Shown here in pieces: positions 34,156-42,407 of a stretch of 61,617 nucleotides of DNA (position 1 is its first letter; the number at the start of each line of letters is the position of its first letter). A program made the translations under genes and the position numbers. The notes under the pieces are model-generated. The model had not been told where the DNA came from and did no database searches. It saw only the letters and a list, made by a program, of their open reading frames with translations. The DNA comes from Streptomyces sp. AC550_RSS872 (GTDB lineage: Bacteria > Actinomycetota > Actinomycetes > Streptomycetales > Streptomycetaceae). The stretch spans positions 1 through 61,617 of the forward strand of contig NZ_JAGMUL010000195.1 in NCBI RefSeq assembly GCF_019049285.1, read 5' to 3'.

Positions 34156-35208
34156 ATGACCGCCGACGCTCCCTCCGCCTCGACCGTCAAGGCCGCCGCG
34201 CCCGTTGCCCGGGGACAGCGGGCGCGTACTGCCACGCGCTATCTGCGCTACGGCGCCGGCAAGGTGGGCGGCGCCGCCGTCTCCCTGCTCGCCGTCCTCG
34301 TCACCGGGTTCTTCCTGTTCCGGCTGATCCCCGGCGACCCGGTCAAGACCATGACGGGCGGCCGGCCCATCTCGGCGGAGCAACTCGCCGCCTACCGCGA
34401 GGAGTTCGGGCTCGATCTGCCGCTGTGGCAGCAGTTCACCGACTACTGCGGCAAGGCGCTCACCGGGGACCTGGGGACGTCGTACCAGTTCCGGGCGCCC
34501 GTCGTCGACAAGATCTCCGAGGCGCTGCCCAACACCCTGCTGCTCACCGGTACCGCGTTCGTCCTGTACACGCTGCTCGGCATCGTGTTGGGCACCCGCT
34601 CGGCCTGGCGGCACGGCGGGCTCGGCGACCGTCTGAACACGGGCCTGGCCCTGACCCTGTACTCGATCCCGTCCTTCTGGCTGGGGCTGCTGCTGATCAT
34701 CGTGTTCTCGGTGGGCATCGGCCCGATTCCCGGGCTGTTCCCGACCGGGGGAATGGAGTCGGGCGGTGAGGAGGGCTTCGCGTACGTCCTCGACGTCGCC
34801 CACCATCTGATCCTGCCCGTTGTCACACTGGTCGCGGTCGAGTACGGCCAGACGCTGCTGGTGGCCCGTTCGGCGCTGCTGGACGAGATGGGCAGCGACT
34901 ATCTGACGACCGCCCGCGCCAAGGGCCTCAGGGACGACGTGGTCCGGCGCCGGCATGCCGTGCCGAACGCGCTGCTGCCGACGGTGACGCTGGTCTTCGT
35001 CAATCTGGGCCGGACGGTCGCGGGCGTGATCCTCGTCGAGACGGTGTTCTCCTGGCCGGGGCTGGGCGGGCTGTTCTACCAGGCGCTGAGCGTGCCCGAT
35101 CTGCCGCTGGTGCAGGGCCTGTTCCTCTTCTTCGCCGCGGCGGTGATCGTCATGAACACCCTGGCCGACCTGGTCTATCCGCTGCTCGACCCGAGGGTGG
35201 GGCGATGA
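34156..35208 (+). CDS. Oligopeptide importer 2, OppB-type permease
   Basis: A 350-residue permease with a longer Ala-rich N-terminus (about 30 residues) than usual. The helices start at VGGAAVSLLAVLVTGFFLFR, with FRLIPGDPVKTMTGG typical of OppB/DppB. The EAA loop is at DYLTTARAKGLRDDVVRRRH. It ends TLADLVYPLLDPRVGR. Six bases after the binding-protein stop; its own stop overlaps the next permease start (ATGA). Confidence 0.92.
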   Translation: MTADAPSASTVKAAAPVARGQRARTATRYLRYGAGKVGGAAVSLLAVLVTGFFLFRLIPGDPVKTMTGGRPISAEQLAAYREEFGLDLPLWQQFTDYCGKALTGDLGTSYQFRAPVVDKISEALPNTLLLTGTAFVLYTLLGIVLGTRSAWRHGGLGDRLNTGLALTLYSIPSFWLGLLLIIVFSVGIGPIPGLFPTGGMESGGEEGFAYVLDVAHHLILPVVTLVAVEYGQTLLVARSALLDEMGSDYLTTARAKGLRDDVVRRRHAVPNALLPTVTLVFVNLGRTVAGVILVETVFSWPGLGGLFYQALSVPDLPLVQGLFLFFAAAVIVMNTLADLVYPLLDPRVGR

Positions 35209-36122
35209 CGACCGGGACGAAGGCGGGAACGGCCGGTCCGCGGGCGCTCGCCAGGCAGCGGCGGCGCCAGTCCGTCGTACGTTTCTGGAAGCAGTACCGC
35301 ACCCACCGCGCGGGGCTGGTGGGGCTGATCGCGCTCGCCCTGTTCGCCCTGCTGGCGCTGACCGCCCCGCTGACGGTCGGCTCGGACGTGTCCAGTGTGA
35401 CCGGGGCGCCCGGCCGGCCCATGGAGAGCCCGAGCGGCCAGTTCCCCCTGGGGACCGACCGGTTCGGGCGGGATCTGCTGGGCCTGCTGGTGTGGGGCTC
35501 GCGGGTGTCGCTGCTGGTCGGGCTGCTCGCGGCCGCGCTGTCGGTGGCGATCGGCACGACGGTCGGGGTCACCGCGGGGCACTTCAAGGGGGCGTACGCC
35601 ACCGTGCTGATGCGGATCACCGACTGGTTCCTGGTGATGCCCACCCTGGTCCTCGCCATCGCGCTGGCCACCGTGCTGCCCCGGTCGCTGGGCACGGTCG
35701 TCCTGGCCATCGGCGTGACCTCCTGGCCGACCACGGCCCGGCTGGTGCGGGCGCAGACGCTGGCGGTGGAGTCACGGCCGTACATCGAACGCGCGAAGGC
35801 GCTGGGCGGCGGGCACTGGCACGTCATGTCCCGGCATGTGCTGCCCAATGTGATGCCGCTGGTGCTCGCCCAGACGACCCTGATGATCTCGTCCTCCGTC
35901 CTCGCCGAGGCGACCCTCGCCTTCCTGGGGGTCAGCGATCCGACCGTCCTGTCCTGGGGCGGGTTACTCCAGGACGCGCGGGAGGCGGGGGCGGTCAGCT
36001 CCGGGAACTGGTGGTATCTGGTGCCGCCGGGCATCGCGATCGCGGTGGTGGCCCTGGCGTTCACGCTGTGCGGGCGCGCCGTGGAGTCGGTGCTGAACCC
36101 CAGGCTGGGGGTGGGGCGTTGA
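35205..36122 (+). CDS. Oligopeptide importer 2, OppC-type permease with a TTA codon
   Basis: A 305-residue permease with the usual N-terminal helix (GLVGLIALALFALLALTAPL), the GTDRFGRDLLGLLVWGSRVS segment and the EAA loop around YIERAKALGGGHWHV. Residue 254, Leu in LSWGGLLQD, is encoded by TTA (35964-35966). TTA is the rare codon read by the bldA tRNA in Streptomyces, so synthesis of this subunit, and hence of the importer, should be limited to growth stages with active bldA tRNA. Start ATG 35205 in ATGA overlap; stop overlaps a TTG as TTGA. Confidence 0.92.
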   Translation: MTTGTKAGTAGPRALARQRRRQSVVRFWKQYRTHRAGLVGLIALALFALLALTAPLTVGSDVSSVTGAPGRPMESPSGQFPLGTDRFGRDLLGLLVWGSRVSLLVGLLAAALSVAIGTTVGVTAGHFKGAYATVLMRITDWFLVMPTLVLAIALATVLPRSLGTVVLAIGVTSWPTTARLVRAQTLAVESRPYIERAKALGGGHWHVMSRHVLPNVMPLVLAQTTLMISSSVLAEATLAFLGVSDPTVLSWGGLLQDAREAGAVSSGNWWYLVPPGIAIAVVALAFTLCGRAVESVLNPRLGVGR

Positions 36123-36840
36123 CGCCGCCGGAGGCCCGGGAACCGGAGATCCGGCAGCCGGAGGTGACGTACCCGGGCGGGGCGTCGGCCGTGCGGACCC
36201 TCGGCCGTTCAGCCGTGCCGGGCAGGCCCGTCAGCCGTGGCGGGTGTCGCCCTCCAGCGGTGACGGGTCGGCCCGTCAGCCGTGGCGAGTGTCGCCCTCC
36301 AGCGGTGACGGGTCGGCCCGTCAGCCGTGGCGAGTGTCACCCTCCAACGGTGCCGGATCGGCCCGTCAGCCGTGGCGAGCGTCACCCTCCAACGGTGCCG
36401 GATCGGCCCGTCAGCCGTGGCGAGCGTCACCCTCCAACGGTGCCGGATCGGCCCTTCAGCCGTGGCGAGCGTCACCCTCCAACGGTGCCGGATCGGCCCG
36501 TCAGCCGTGGCGAGCGTCACCCTCCAACGGTGCCGGATCGGCCCGTCAGCCGTGGCGAGCGTCACCCTCCAACGGTGCCGGATCGGCCCGTCAGCCGTGG
36601 CGAGCGTCACCCTCCGGCCGTGGCAAGCGCCGGCCCTCCAACCGCCGCGAGCGCCGCCCCTCCGGCCAAGGCGAGCGCCGGCCCTCCAACCGCCGCGGAT
36701 GTCAGCCCTCCAGCCTCGCCGGGCGTCAGCCCTTCACCGGCCGCACGGAGGCCGACCGGCGCCTTCGCGGCGCCCAGCCGCCGCCCGGCACGCGGGCCTG
36801 CCATGAAGACCGCCCTCCACACCACACCGGAGGTGACCCC

Positions 36841-36844
<4 letters not shown>
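36119..36844 (+). pseudogene. Decayed ATPase 5' end expanded by a 15-residue repeat (open frame)
   Basis: Between permease and ATPase a frame opens at TTG 36119, overlapping the permease stop (TTGA), and closes at TGA 36844, overlapping the ATPase TTG (again TTGA). It would encode 241 residues. Its first residues (EIRQPEVTYPGGASAVRTL) resemble the start of the real ATPase (RELTVTYPGGAAAVRGVDL), then the Walker region is missing and nine units of DRPVSRGERHPPTVP type follow, then Ala/Pro-rich repeats. I read this as a partial duplication of the ATPase start, extended by minisatellite growth, with coupling kept. Whether it is translated is unknown; a repetitive Pro/Arg protein is possible. Confidence 0.55.
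36227..36615. repeat. 45-bp minisatellite inside importer 2
   Basis: Eight full copies of a 45-bp unit (36227-36586) and a partial ninth. The middle copies are nearly identical and the first three diverge (GTGACGGG instead of GTGCCGGA). Since 45 is a multiple of three, all three plus frames remain open through the array. Further degenerate Ala/Pro-coding repeats fill 36616-36730. Confidence 0.95.
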
Positions 36845-37802
<958 letters not shown>

Positions 37803-37806
<4 letters not shown>

Positions 37807-38024
37807 CCCTCTTGACCGCACGGTCCCCGCACGACGCCCGAGAGGGCCGGGCCACTGCCGACGAATCCGCCCGCGGCAGGACGACGCCCACCTGCACTCC
37901 GCACACGCCGGTCTACCAGGCACAGGCCGGCGGACCAACACCCCCGCCGCGGCCGCCGCACCCGCCGCACCCGCCGCACCTGCCGCCGACGCAAGCCGCG
38001 AGGACCCGCCCATGCCCCTCCTGA
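37803..38024 (+). pseudogene. Second decayed ATPase 5' end with Pro/His-rich tail
   Basis: ATG 37803 overlaps the OppD-type stop (ATGA) and a 73-residue frame runs 13 bases into the next ATPase. Its start, ATG-CCCTC-TGA-CGCAC-like, parallels the start of the real OppF-type gene at 38012 (MTLLTARSPHD versus MPLLSAQTLHV), then turns into Pro/His repeats (PPRPPHPPHPPHLPP). This repeats the pattern seen before the OppD-type gene. I treat it as a duplication remnant that may still carry ribosomes to the next start. Confidence 0.45.
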
Positions 38025-38989
38025 GCGCACAGACCCTGCACGTCACCTACCCCGCCCGCCACGGCACCCGGCCCGCCCGCGCGGTGGACGGCGTCGAACT
38101 CGACATCGGCGCCGGGGAGATCGTGGCGCTGGTCGGCGAGTCGGGGTGCGGCAAGACGACGCTGGCGCGTGCTCTGCTCGGGCTTGAGCCACCGACTCAG
38201 GGGCGGGTCGTCTTCGACGGGGAGCCGCTGCGGTACTCGTCGCGGGCGCTGAAGGCGTACCGGCGGCGAGTCCAGCTGGTGCTCCAGGATCCGACGGGGT
38301 CGCTGAACCCACGGCACACGGTGTACGAGGCGGTGGCGGAGGGCCTGCGGATCCACGGTCACGGCGGCGACGAGCGTACGACGGTGGCCGAGGCGCTGTC
38401 GCGGGCCGGTCTGCGGCCTCCGGAGCGCTTCTTCCTGCGGTATCCGCACGAGCTGTCCGGCGGGCAGCGGCAACGCGTCGTCATCGCGGGCGCGTTGGTA
38501 CTCGAACCCGAACTCCTCGTCGCCGACGAGCCGGTGGCCTCCCTGGACGCCTCCGTACGCGGCGAGATCCTCGCCCTGCTGCTGCGGCTGCGCGCCGATC
38601 TCGGTCTGTCGGCGCTGGTCGTGACGCACGACCTGGGTCTTGCGTGGAACATCGCGGACCGGGTGGCGGTGATGTACCTGGGCCGGATCGTGGAGACCGG
38701 GGACGTGGAGCAGGTGCTCACGGCGCCCCGGCATCCGTACACCCAGGCTCTGCTGTCGGTCCTGCCGGAGGCACCGGGCGACCCGGTGGTACTGACCGGC
38801 GAGCCTCCGGACCCGACCCGTATCCCCGGCGGGTGTCGTTTCCACGCCCGGTGTCAGGTGCTGGCGGGCGGGGAGGCGGAGCGGGCGGGGGTGGCCGACG
38901 CCTGCCGGACCGAGGATCCGGAGGTGCTCGGCGGGGACGCGGGGGCGCAGGTGGCGTGTCACTGGGCGCGGGCGCGGATCACCGCGTGA
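38012..38989 (+). CDS. Oligopeptide importer 2, OppF-type ATPase
   Basis: A 325-residue ABC ATPase. Walker A ALVGESGCGKTTLARALLG, Q loop LVLQDPTGSLNPRHTV, signature LSGGQRQRVVIAGALVL, Walker B LLVADEPVASLDAS, H-loop VVTHDLGLA. The C-terminal Cys region (GCRFHARCQVLAGGEAER) is stretched compared with importers 1 and 3. ATG 38012 has GAGGA upstream. Last gene of importer 2, followed by a strong terminator. Confidence 0.92.
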   Translation: MPLLSAQTLHVTYPARHGTRPARAVDGVELDIGAGEIVALVGESGCGKTTLARALLGLEPPTQGRVVFDGEPLRYSSRALKAYRRRVQLVLQDPTGSLNPRHTVYEAVAEGLRIHGHGGDERTTVAEALSRAGLRPPERFFLRYPHELSGGQRQRVVIAGALVLEPELLVADEPVASLDASVRGEILALLLRLRADLGLSALVVTHDLGLAWNIADRVAVMYLGRIVETGDVEQVLTAPRHPYTQALLSVLPEAPGDPVVLTGEPPDPTRIPGGCRFHARCQVLAGGEAERAGVADACRTEDPEVLGGDAGAQVACHWARARITA

Positions 38990-39010
38990 GGCCCGCGCAG
39001 GGAAGGTGAA

Positions 39011-39048
39011 AGGCCGGGGGCGGGAGTGTTCGCTCCCGCCCCCGGCCT
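39011..39048. terminator. Perfect 16-bp bidirectional terminator
   Basis: AGGCCGGGGGCGGGAG (39011-39026) pairs with 39033-39048 around a 6-base loop, separating the convergent importer 2 and bldK operons. Confidence 0.88.
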
Positions 39049-39074
39049 CCTGACGATCAGTAGGATCCGGCCGG

Positions 39075-40220
39075 TCAGCCCTTCGAGACCGCCGTGTCAC
39101 CGTCGGCGCTGTCCTCCAGGGCCTTCAGACCCTGGTCCAGCACCACGTCCTCGCCCCGGTCCGCGATGGTCGGTTCCTCCGGGAAGTGGCATGCCGTCAG
39201 GTGCCCCGGCTTGCTGCCCTCGATACGGAGCAGCGGCGGCTCCTGCGTCGCGCACTTGTCCTGCGCCTTCCAGCAGCGCGTACGGAACCGGCAGCCGGAC
39301 GGCGGGCTGATCGGCGAGGGCACGTCGCCCGCGAGCCGGATCCGCTCCCGCTTGGCCGCGTCGATGTCAGCGTCCGGCACCGCCGACAGCAGCGCGTGCG
39401 TGTAGGGGTGACGGGGCCGGTTGTAGAGCGAGTCGCGGTCCGCGATCTCCACGACCTTGCCGAGGTACATCACCGCGATGCGCTGCGAGAAGTGCCGCAC
39501 GATCGCCAGGTCGTGGGCGATGAAGACGAACGCGATCCCCATCTCCCGCTGCACCTCCTGCAGCAGGTTCACCACCTGGGCCTGGATCGACACGTCGAGG
39601 GCCGAGACCGGCTCGTCCGCGATGATCAGCTTCGGCTCCAGCGCGACGGCGCGCGCGACACCGATGCGCTGGCGCTGGCCGCCGGAGAACTCGTGCGGGA
39701 AGCGGTTGTAGTGCTCGGGGTTGAGGCCGACGATCTCCAGGAGCTCCCGGACCCGCTTCTCACGGCCGCCGGGCGGGTTGATCCCGTTGATCTCCATCGG
39801 GCCCGAGATGATCTTGCCGACCGTCTGCCGCGGGTTCAGCGAGGCGTACGGGTCCTGGAAGATCATCTGGATCTCGGACCTGATCGGCGCCATCTGCGAC
39901 CGGCTGGCGCGACTGATGTCCCGCCCCTTGTACTCGATGGTGCCCTCGGTCGGCTCGTACAGCCGGGTCAGCAGTCGCCCGGTGGTCGACTTGCCGCAGC
40001 CGGACTCGCCGACCAGGCCGAGGCTCTCGCCCGGGAAGACCTCCAGGTCGACCCCGTCGACGGCCTTGACGTGGCCGACGGTGCGCCGGATCGGGAAGCC
40101 GCCCTTGATCGGGAAGTGCTTCTTCAGGCCGGTGACCCGAAGGAGCGGCGCGCCGTCCTCGTCCCGCTTCTGCGGGATCGCGTCGGCGACCGCCGTGGTG
40201 GTGTTGCTGTTGTCGCTCAT
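39075..40220 (-). CDS. bldKE: BldKE, OppF-type ATPase
   Basis: A 381-residue ABC ATPase. Walker A GLVGESGCGKSTTGRLLTRL, Q loop MIFQDPYASLNPRQTV, signature FSGGQRQRIGVARAVAL, Walker B LIIADEPVSALDVS, C-terminal GCRFRTRCWKAQDKCAT. An acidic C-terminal tail of about 35 residues follows. Start ATG 40220 (MSDNSNTTTAVAD). Fifth gene of an operon ordered permease-binding protein-permease-ATPase-ATPase, the bldKABCDE order of S. coelicolor (SCO5112-5116), an importer of extracellular peptide signal needed for aerial hyphae. Identification is by order and neighbours (typA). Confidence 0.88.
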   Translation of the reverse strand: MSDNSNTTTAVADAIPQKRDEDGAPLLRVTGLKKHFPIKGGFPIRRTVGHVKAVDGVDLEVFPGESLGLVGESGCGKSTTGRLLTRLYEPTEGTIEYKGRDISRASRSQMAPIRSEIQMIFQDPYASLNPRQTVGKIISGPMEINGINPPGGREKRVRELLEIVGLNPEHYNRFPHEFSGGQRQRIGVARAVALEPKLIIADEPVSALDVSIQAQVVNLLQEVQREMGIAFVFIAHDLAIVRHFSQRIAVMYLGKVVEIADRDSLYNRPRHPYTHALLSAVPDADIDAAKRERIRLAGDVPSPISPPSGCRFRTRCWKAQDKCATQEPPLLRIEGSKPGHLTACHFPEEPTIADRGEDVVLDQGLKALEDSADGDTAVSKG

Positions 40221-40245
40221 GGTGATGCCCCAGTCCCGGTTTGGC

Positions 40246-41307
40246 TCAGCCCAGCCGGGGCTGAATCGTCTCGATGAACAGCTGCTGCCGCTGATCCCCC
40301 GACAGATGGCACGCGGCTGCGCGCCCCGGGGCGAGCAGCGGCCGCTCGCTGGAGCAACGGCCCCCGGCCACGTCCTCGGTGAACGCGCACCGCGGATGGA
40401 AGGCGCAGCCCGAGGGCGGGTTGAGCAGCGAGGGCGGCGATCCGGGGATCGGCACCAGCGGCTCGTCGACATCGGAGGTGAGCCTCGGCATCGACCCCAG
40501 CAGGCCCCAGGTGTACGGGTGCTGAGGCGTCTTGAGCACCTCGCGCACCGTGCCCCGCTCGACCGCCCGGCCCGCGTACATCACGAGGATGTCGTCGGCC
40601 ATGTTGGCGACCACTCCGAGGTCGTGGGTGATCATGACGATGGCGGAGCCGAACTCCTGCTGGAGGTCCTTGAGCAGGTCCAGGATCTGCGCCTGCACCG
40701 TCACGTCGAGTGCCGTGGTGGGCTCGTCGGCGATGAGCAGGTCCGGGTCGCAGGAGAGCGCCATCGCGATCATGGCGCGCTGGCGCATACCGCCGGAGAA
40801 CTGGTGCGGGTAGTCGTCGACCCGCTGCTGCGGGTGCGGGATGCCGACCTTCTCCAACAGGTCGATGGCGCGCACCCGGGCGTCCCGCTTGGAGGCCCCG
40901 GTGTGCTTCATGAACGGCTCGCCGATCTGCCGGCCGACCGTGTAGTACGGCGACAGCGCGGTCAGCGCGTCCTGGAAGATCATCGCCATCTTCTTGCCGC
41001 GCAGCGACTCCAGCTGCTTCTCGCCGGCGTCGGTCAGCTCCTGGCCGTCCAGCGTGATCGACCCGTCGATGGCGGTGTTCTTGCGGTTGTGCAGGCCGAG
41101 GACGGCGAGGTTGGTCACCGACTTGCCGGACCCGGACTCGCCCACGATGCCGAGGGTCTTGCCGCGCTCCAGGTCGAAGGAGAGCCCGTCCACCGCCTTG
41201 ACGACGCCGTCCTCGGTGGAGAAGTGGACCTTGAGGTCACGTACCGAGAGGAAGGCCCGCTCCGCGGCGGTGGCCGCGGCCTCTTCGGGCTTGGTCTGAG
41301 TGGTCAC
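40246..41307 (-). CDS. bldKD: BldKD, OppD-type ATPase
   Basis: A 353-residue ABC ATPase. Walker A GIVGESGSGKSVTNLAVLGL, Q loop MIFQDALTALSPYYTV, signature FSGGMRQRAMIAMALSC, Walker B LLIADEPTTALDVT, H-loop MITHDLGVV, C-terminal Cys cluster GCAFHPRCAFTEDVAG. GTG 41307 (product MTTQTKPEEAAATAAERAF) is preceded by AGGAGAACCACC. 25 bases separate it from bldKE and 10 from bldKC, one operon. Confidence 0.9.
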   Translation of the reverse strand: MTTQTKPEEAAATAAERAFLSVRDLKVHFSTEDGVVKAVDGLSFDLERGKTLGIVGESGSGKSVTNLAVLGLHNRKNTAIDGSITLDGQELTDAGEKQLESLRGKKMAMIFQDALTALSPYYTVGRQIGEPFMKHTGASKRDARVRAIDLLEKVGIPHPQQRVDDYPHQFSGGMRQRAMIAMALSCDPDLLIADEPTTALDVTVQAQILDLLKDLQQEFGSAIVMITHDLGVVANMADDILVMYAGRAVERGTVREVLKTPQHPYTWGLLGSMPRLTSDVDEPLVPIPGSPPSLLNPPSGCAFHPRCAFTEDVAGGRCSSERPLLAPGRAAACHLSGDQRQQLFIETIQPRLG

Positions 41308-41317
41308 GGTGGTTCTC

Positions 41318-42295
41318 CTAGGACAGGCGCACGCGCGGGTCGATGACGGCGTACAGGGCGTCCACGATCAGGTTGAAGACGATGATGAGCGCGGCGCTGA
41401 CCAGCATGACGCCCATCAGCATCGGCAGGTCCTTGTTGACGACGGACTCCAGCGCGAGCCGGCCGAGACCGGCCAGACCGAACGTGAACTCCGTCACCAT
41501 GCCGCCCGCCAGCAGGGAGGACAGGTCGATGCCGAGGATGGTGACGATGGGGATGAGCGAGCCCCGCCAGGCGTAGCGGAAGAACACGTAGTTGGCCGAC
41601 ATGCCCTTGGCGCGGGCCGCCTTCACGTGTTCTTCCTGTAGTTGCTCGATCATCGAGGAGCGGCTCATACGGGTGTAGTTGGCCGTGAAGATGGTCGCCA
41701 TGACGACCCAGGGGATCAACAGGCCCATGAACCAGCCGCCGAGGTCCTCGGAGAACGGCACGTACTTCGGCTTCTCGAGCCAGCCGGTGCTGTAGACCAG
41801 CGCGAGCAGGACCAGCGGGCCGAGGAAGTAGATCTGCATCGAGCTGATGACCAGCGAGGCCGAGCTGAACGTCTTGTCCAGCCAGGTGCCGCGGTACTTG
41901 GCGGCCAGCAGACCGGCGCCGAGGCCGAGCGTGAGGAAGACCAGCAGGCTGCCGACGGTCAGCGAGAGGGTCAGCGGGAAGCGGTCGAGGATCGTGTCCC
42001 AGACGTTCTGGTTGTTGGCGAAGGAGACACCGAAGCAGGGGGCGGCGCAGTGGCCGACGGCGAAGTCCCGGCCGGCGAAGATGCCGACGAGGAAGTTCCA
42101 GTACTGCACCGGGACCGGCGAGTCGAGGCCGAGGTTCTTGTGGATGATCGCCAACGCGTCCGGAGTGCAGTTCTTGCCACAGGCCAGCAGTGCCGGGTCC
42201 TGCGGGATGGCGAAGAACATGAAGAACGTGAACGCGCTGATCAACAGCAGGATCAGCGCCGCGCCGAATGTCCGGCGAATGAGGAATTGAAGCAT
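41318..42295 (-). CDS. bldKC: BldKC, OppB-type permease
   Basis: A 325-residue permease beginning MLQFLIRRTFGAALILLLIS, with an outer loop carrying four Cys (ACGKNCTP and HCAAPC), possibly two disulfides, not seen in the other two OppB-type proteins here. EAA loop EEHVKAARAKGMSANYVFFR; ends IVDALYAVIDPRVRLS. It follows bldKB by 112 bases that contain a stable hairpin. Confidence 0.9.
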   Translation of the reverse strand: MLQFLIRRTFGAALILLLISAFTFFMFFAIPQDPALLACGKNCTPDALAIIHKNLGLDSPVPVQYWNFLVGIFAGRDFAVGHCAAPCFGVSFANNQNVWDTILDRFPLTLSLTVGSLLVFLTLGLGAGLLAAKYRGTWLDKTFSSASLVISSMQIYFLGPLVLLALVYSTGWLEKPKYVPFSEDLGGWFMGLLIPWVVMATIFTANYTRMSRSSMIEQLQEEHVKAARAKGMSANYVFFRYAWRGSLIPIVTILGIDLSSLLAGGMVTEFTFGLAGLGRLALESVVNKDLPMLMGVMLVSAALIIVFNLIVDALYAVIDPRVRLS

Positions 42296-42354
42296 GGCAG
42301 GCAGCTGCTCTCAGGACGGCGGCAGTCGATGGTGAGGTCTGGAAGATCCGGGCC

Positions 42355-42390
42355 CCGGTGGTGGGCGCTCCGCCACGCGCCCACCACCGG
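42355..42390 (-). terminator. Intra-operon hairpin between bldKB and bldKC
   Basis: CCGGTGGTGGGCGC (42355-42368) pairs perfectly with GCGCCCACCACCGG (42377-42390) around an 8-base loop, 17 bases beyond the bldKB stop. It probably acts as a partial terminator or 3' stabiliser that yields more binding protein than permease. Confidence 0.75.
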
Positions 42391-42407
42391 TTTCCCGACG
42401 AACCGGG

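Noticed and set aside
32479..34956. An 825-codon minus-strand frame opposite the importer 2 binding protein and permease
   Set aside because: It is composed of Val/Gly/Arg/Asp typical of antisense shadows and lies opposite two genes with unmistakable transporter signatures.
36209..36610. Minus-strand 133-codon repetitive frame and a third plus frame across the 45-bp minisatellite
   Set aside because: A repeat unit divisible by three keeps all frames open. Only the 36119 frame has coupled start and stop signals.
36244..36840. N-terminal extension of the importer 2 OppD-type ATPase through the minisatellite
   Set aside because: GGAGGTGA directly before TTG 36841 and the normal ATPase N-terminus there make the extension unnecessary.
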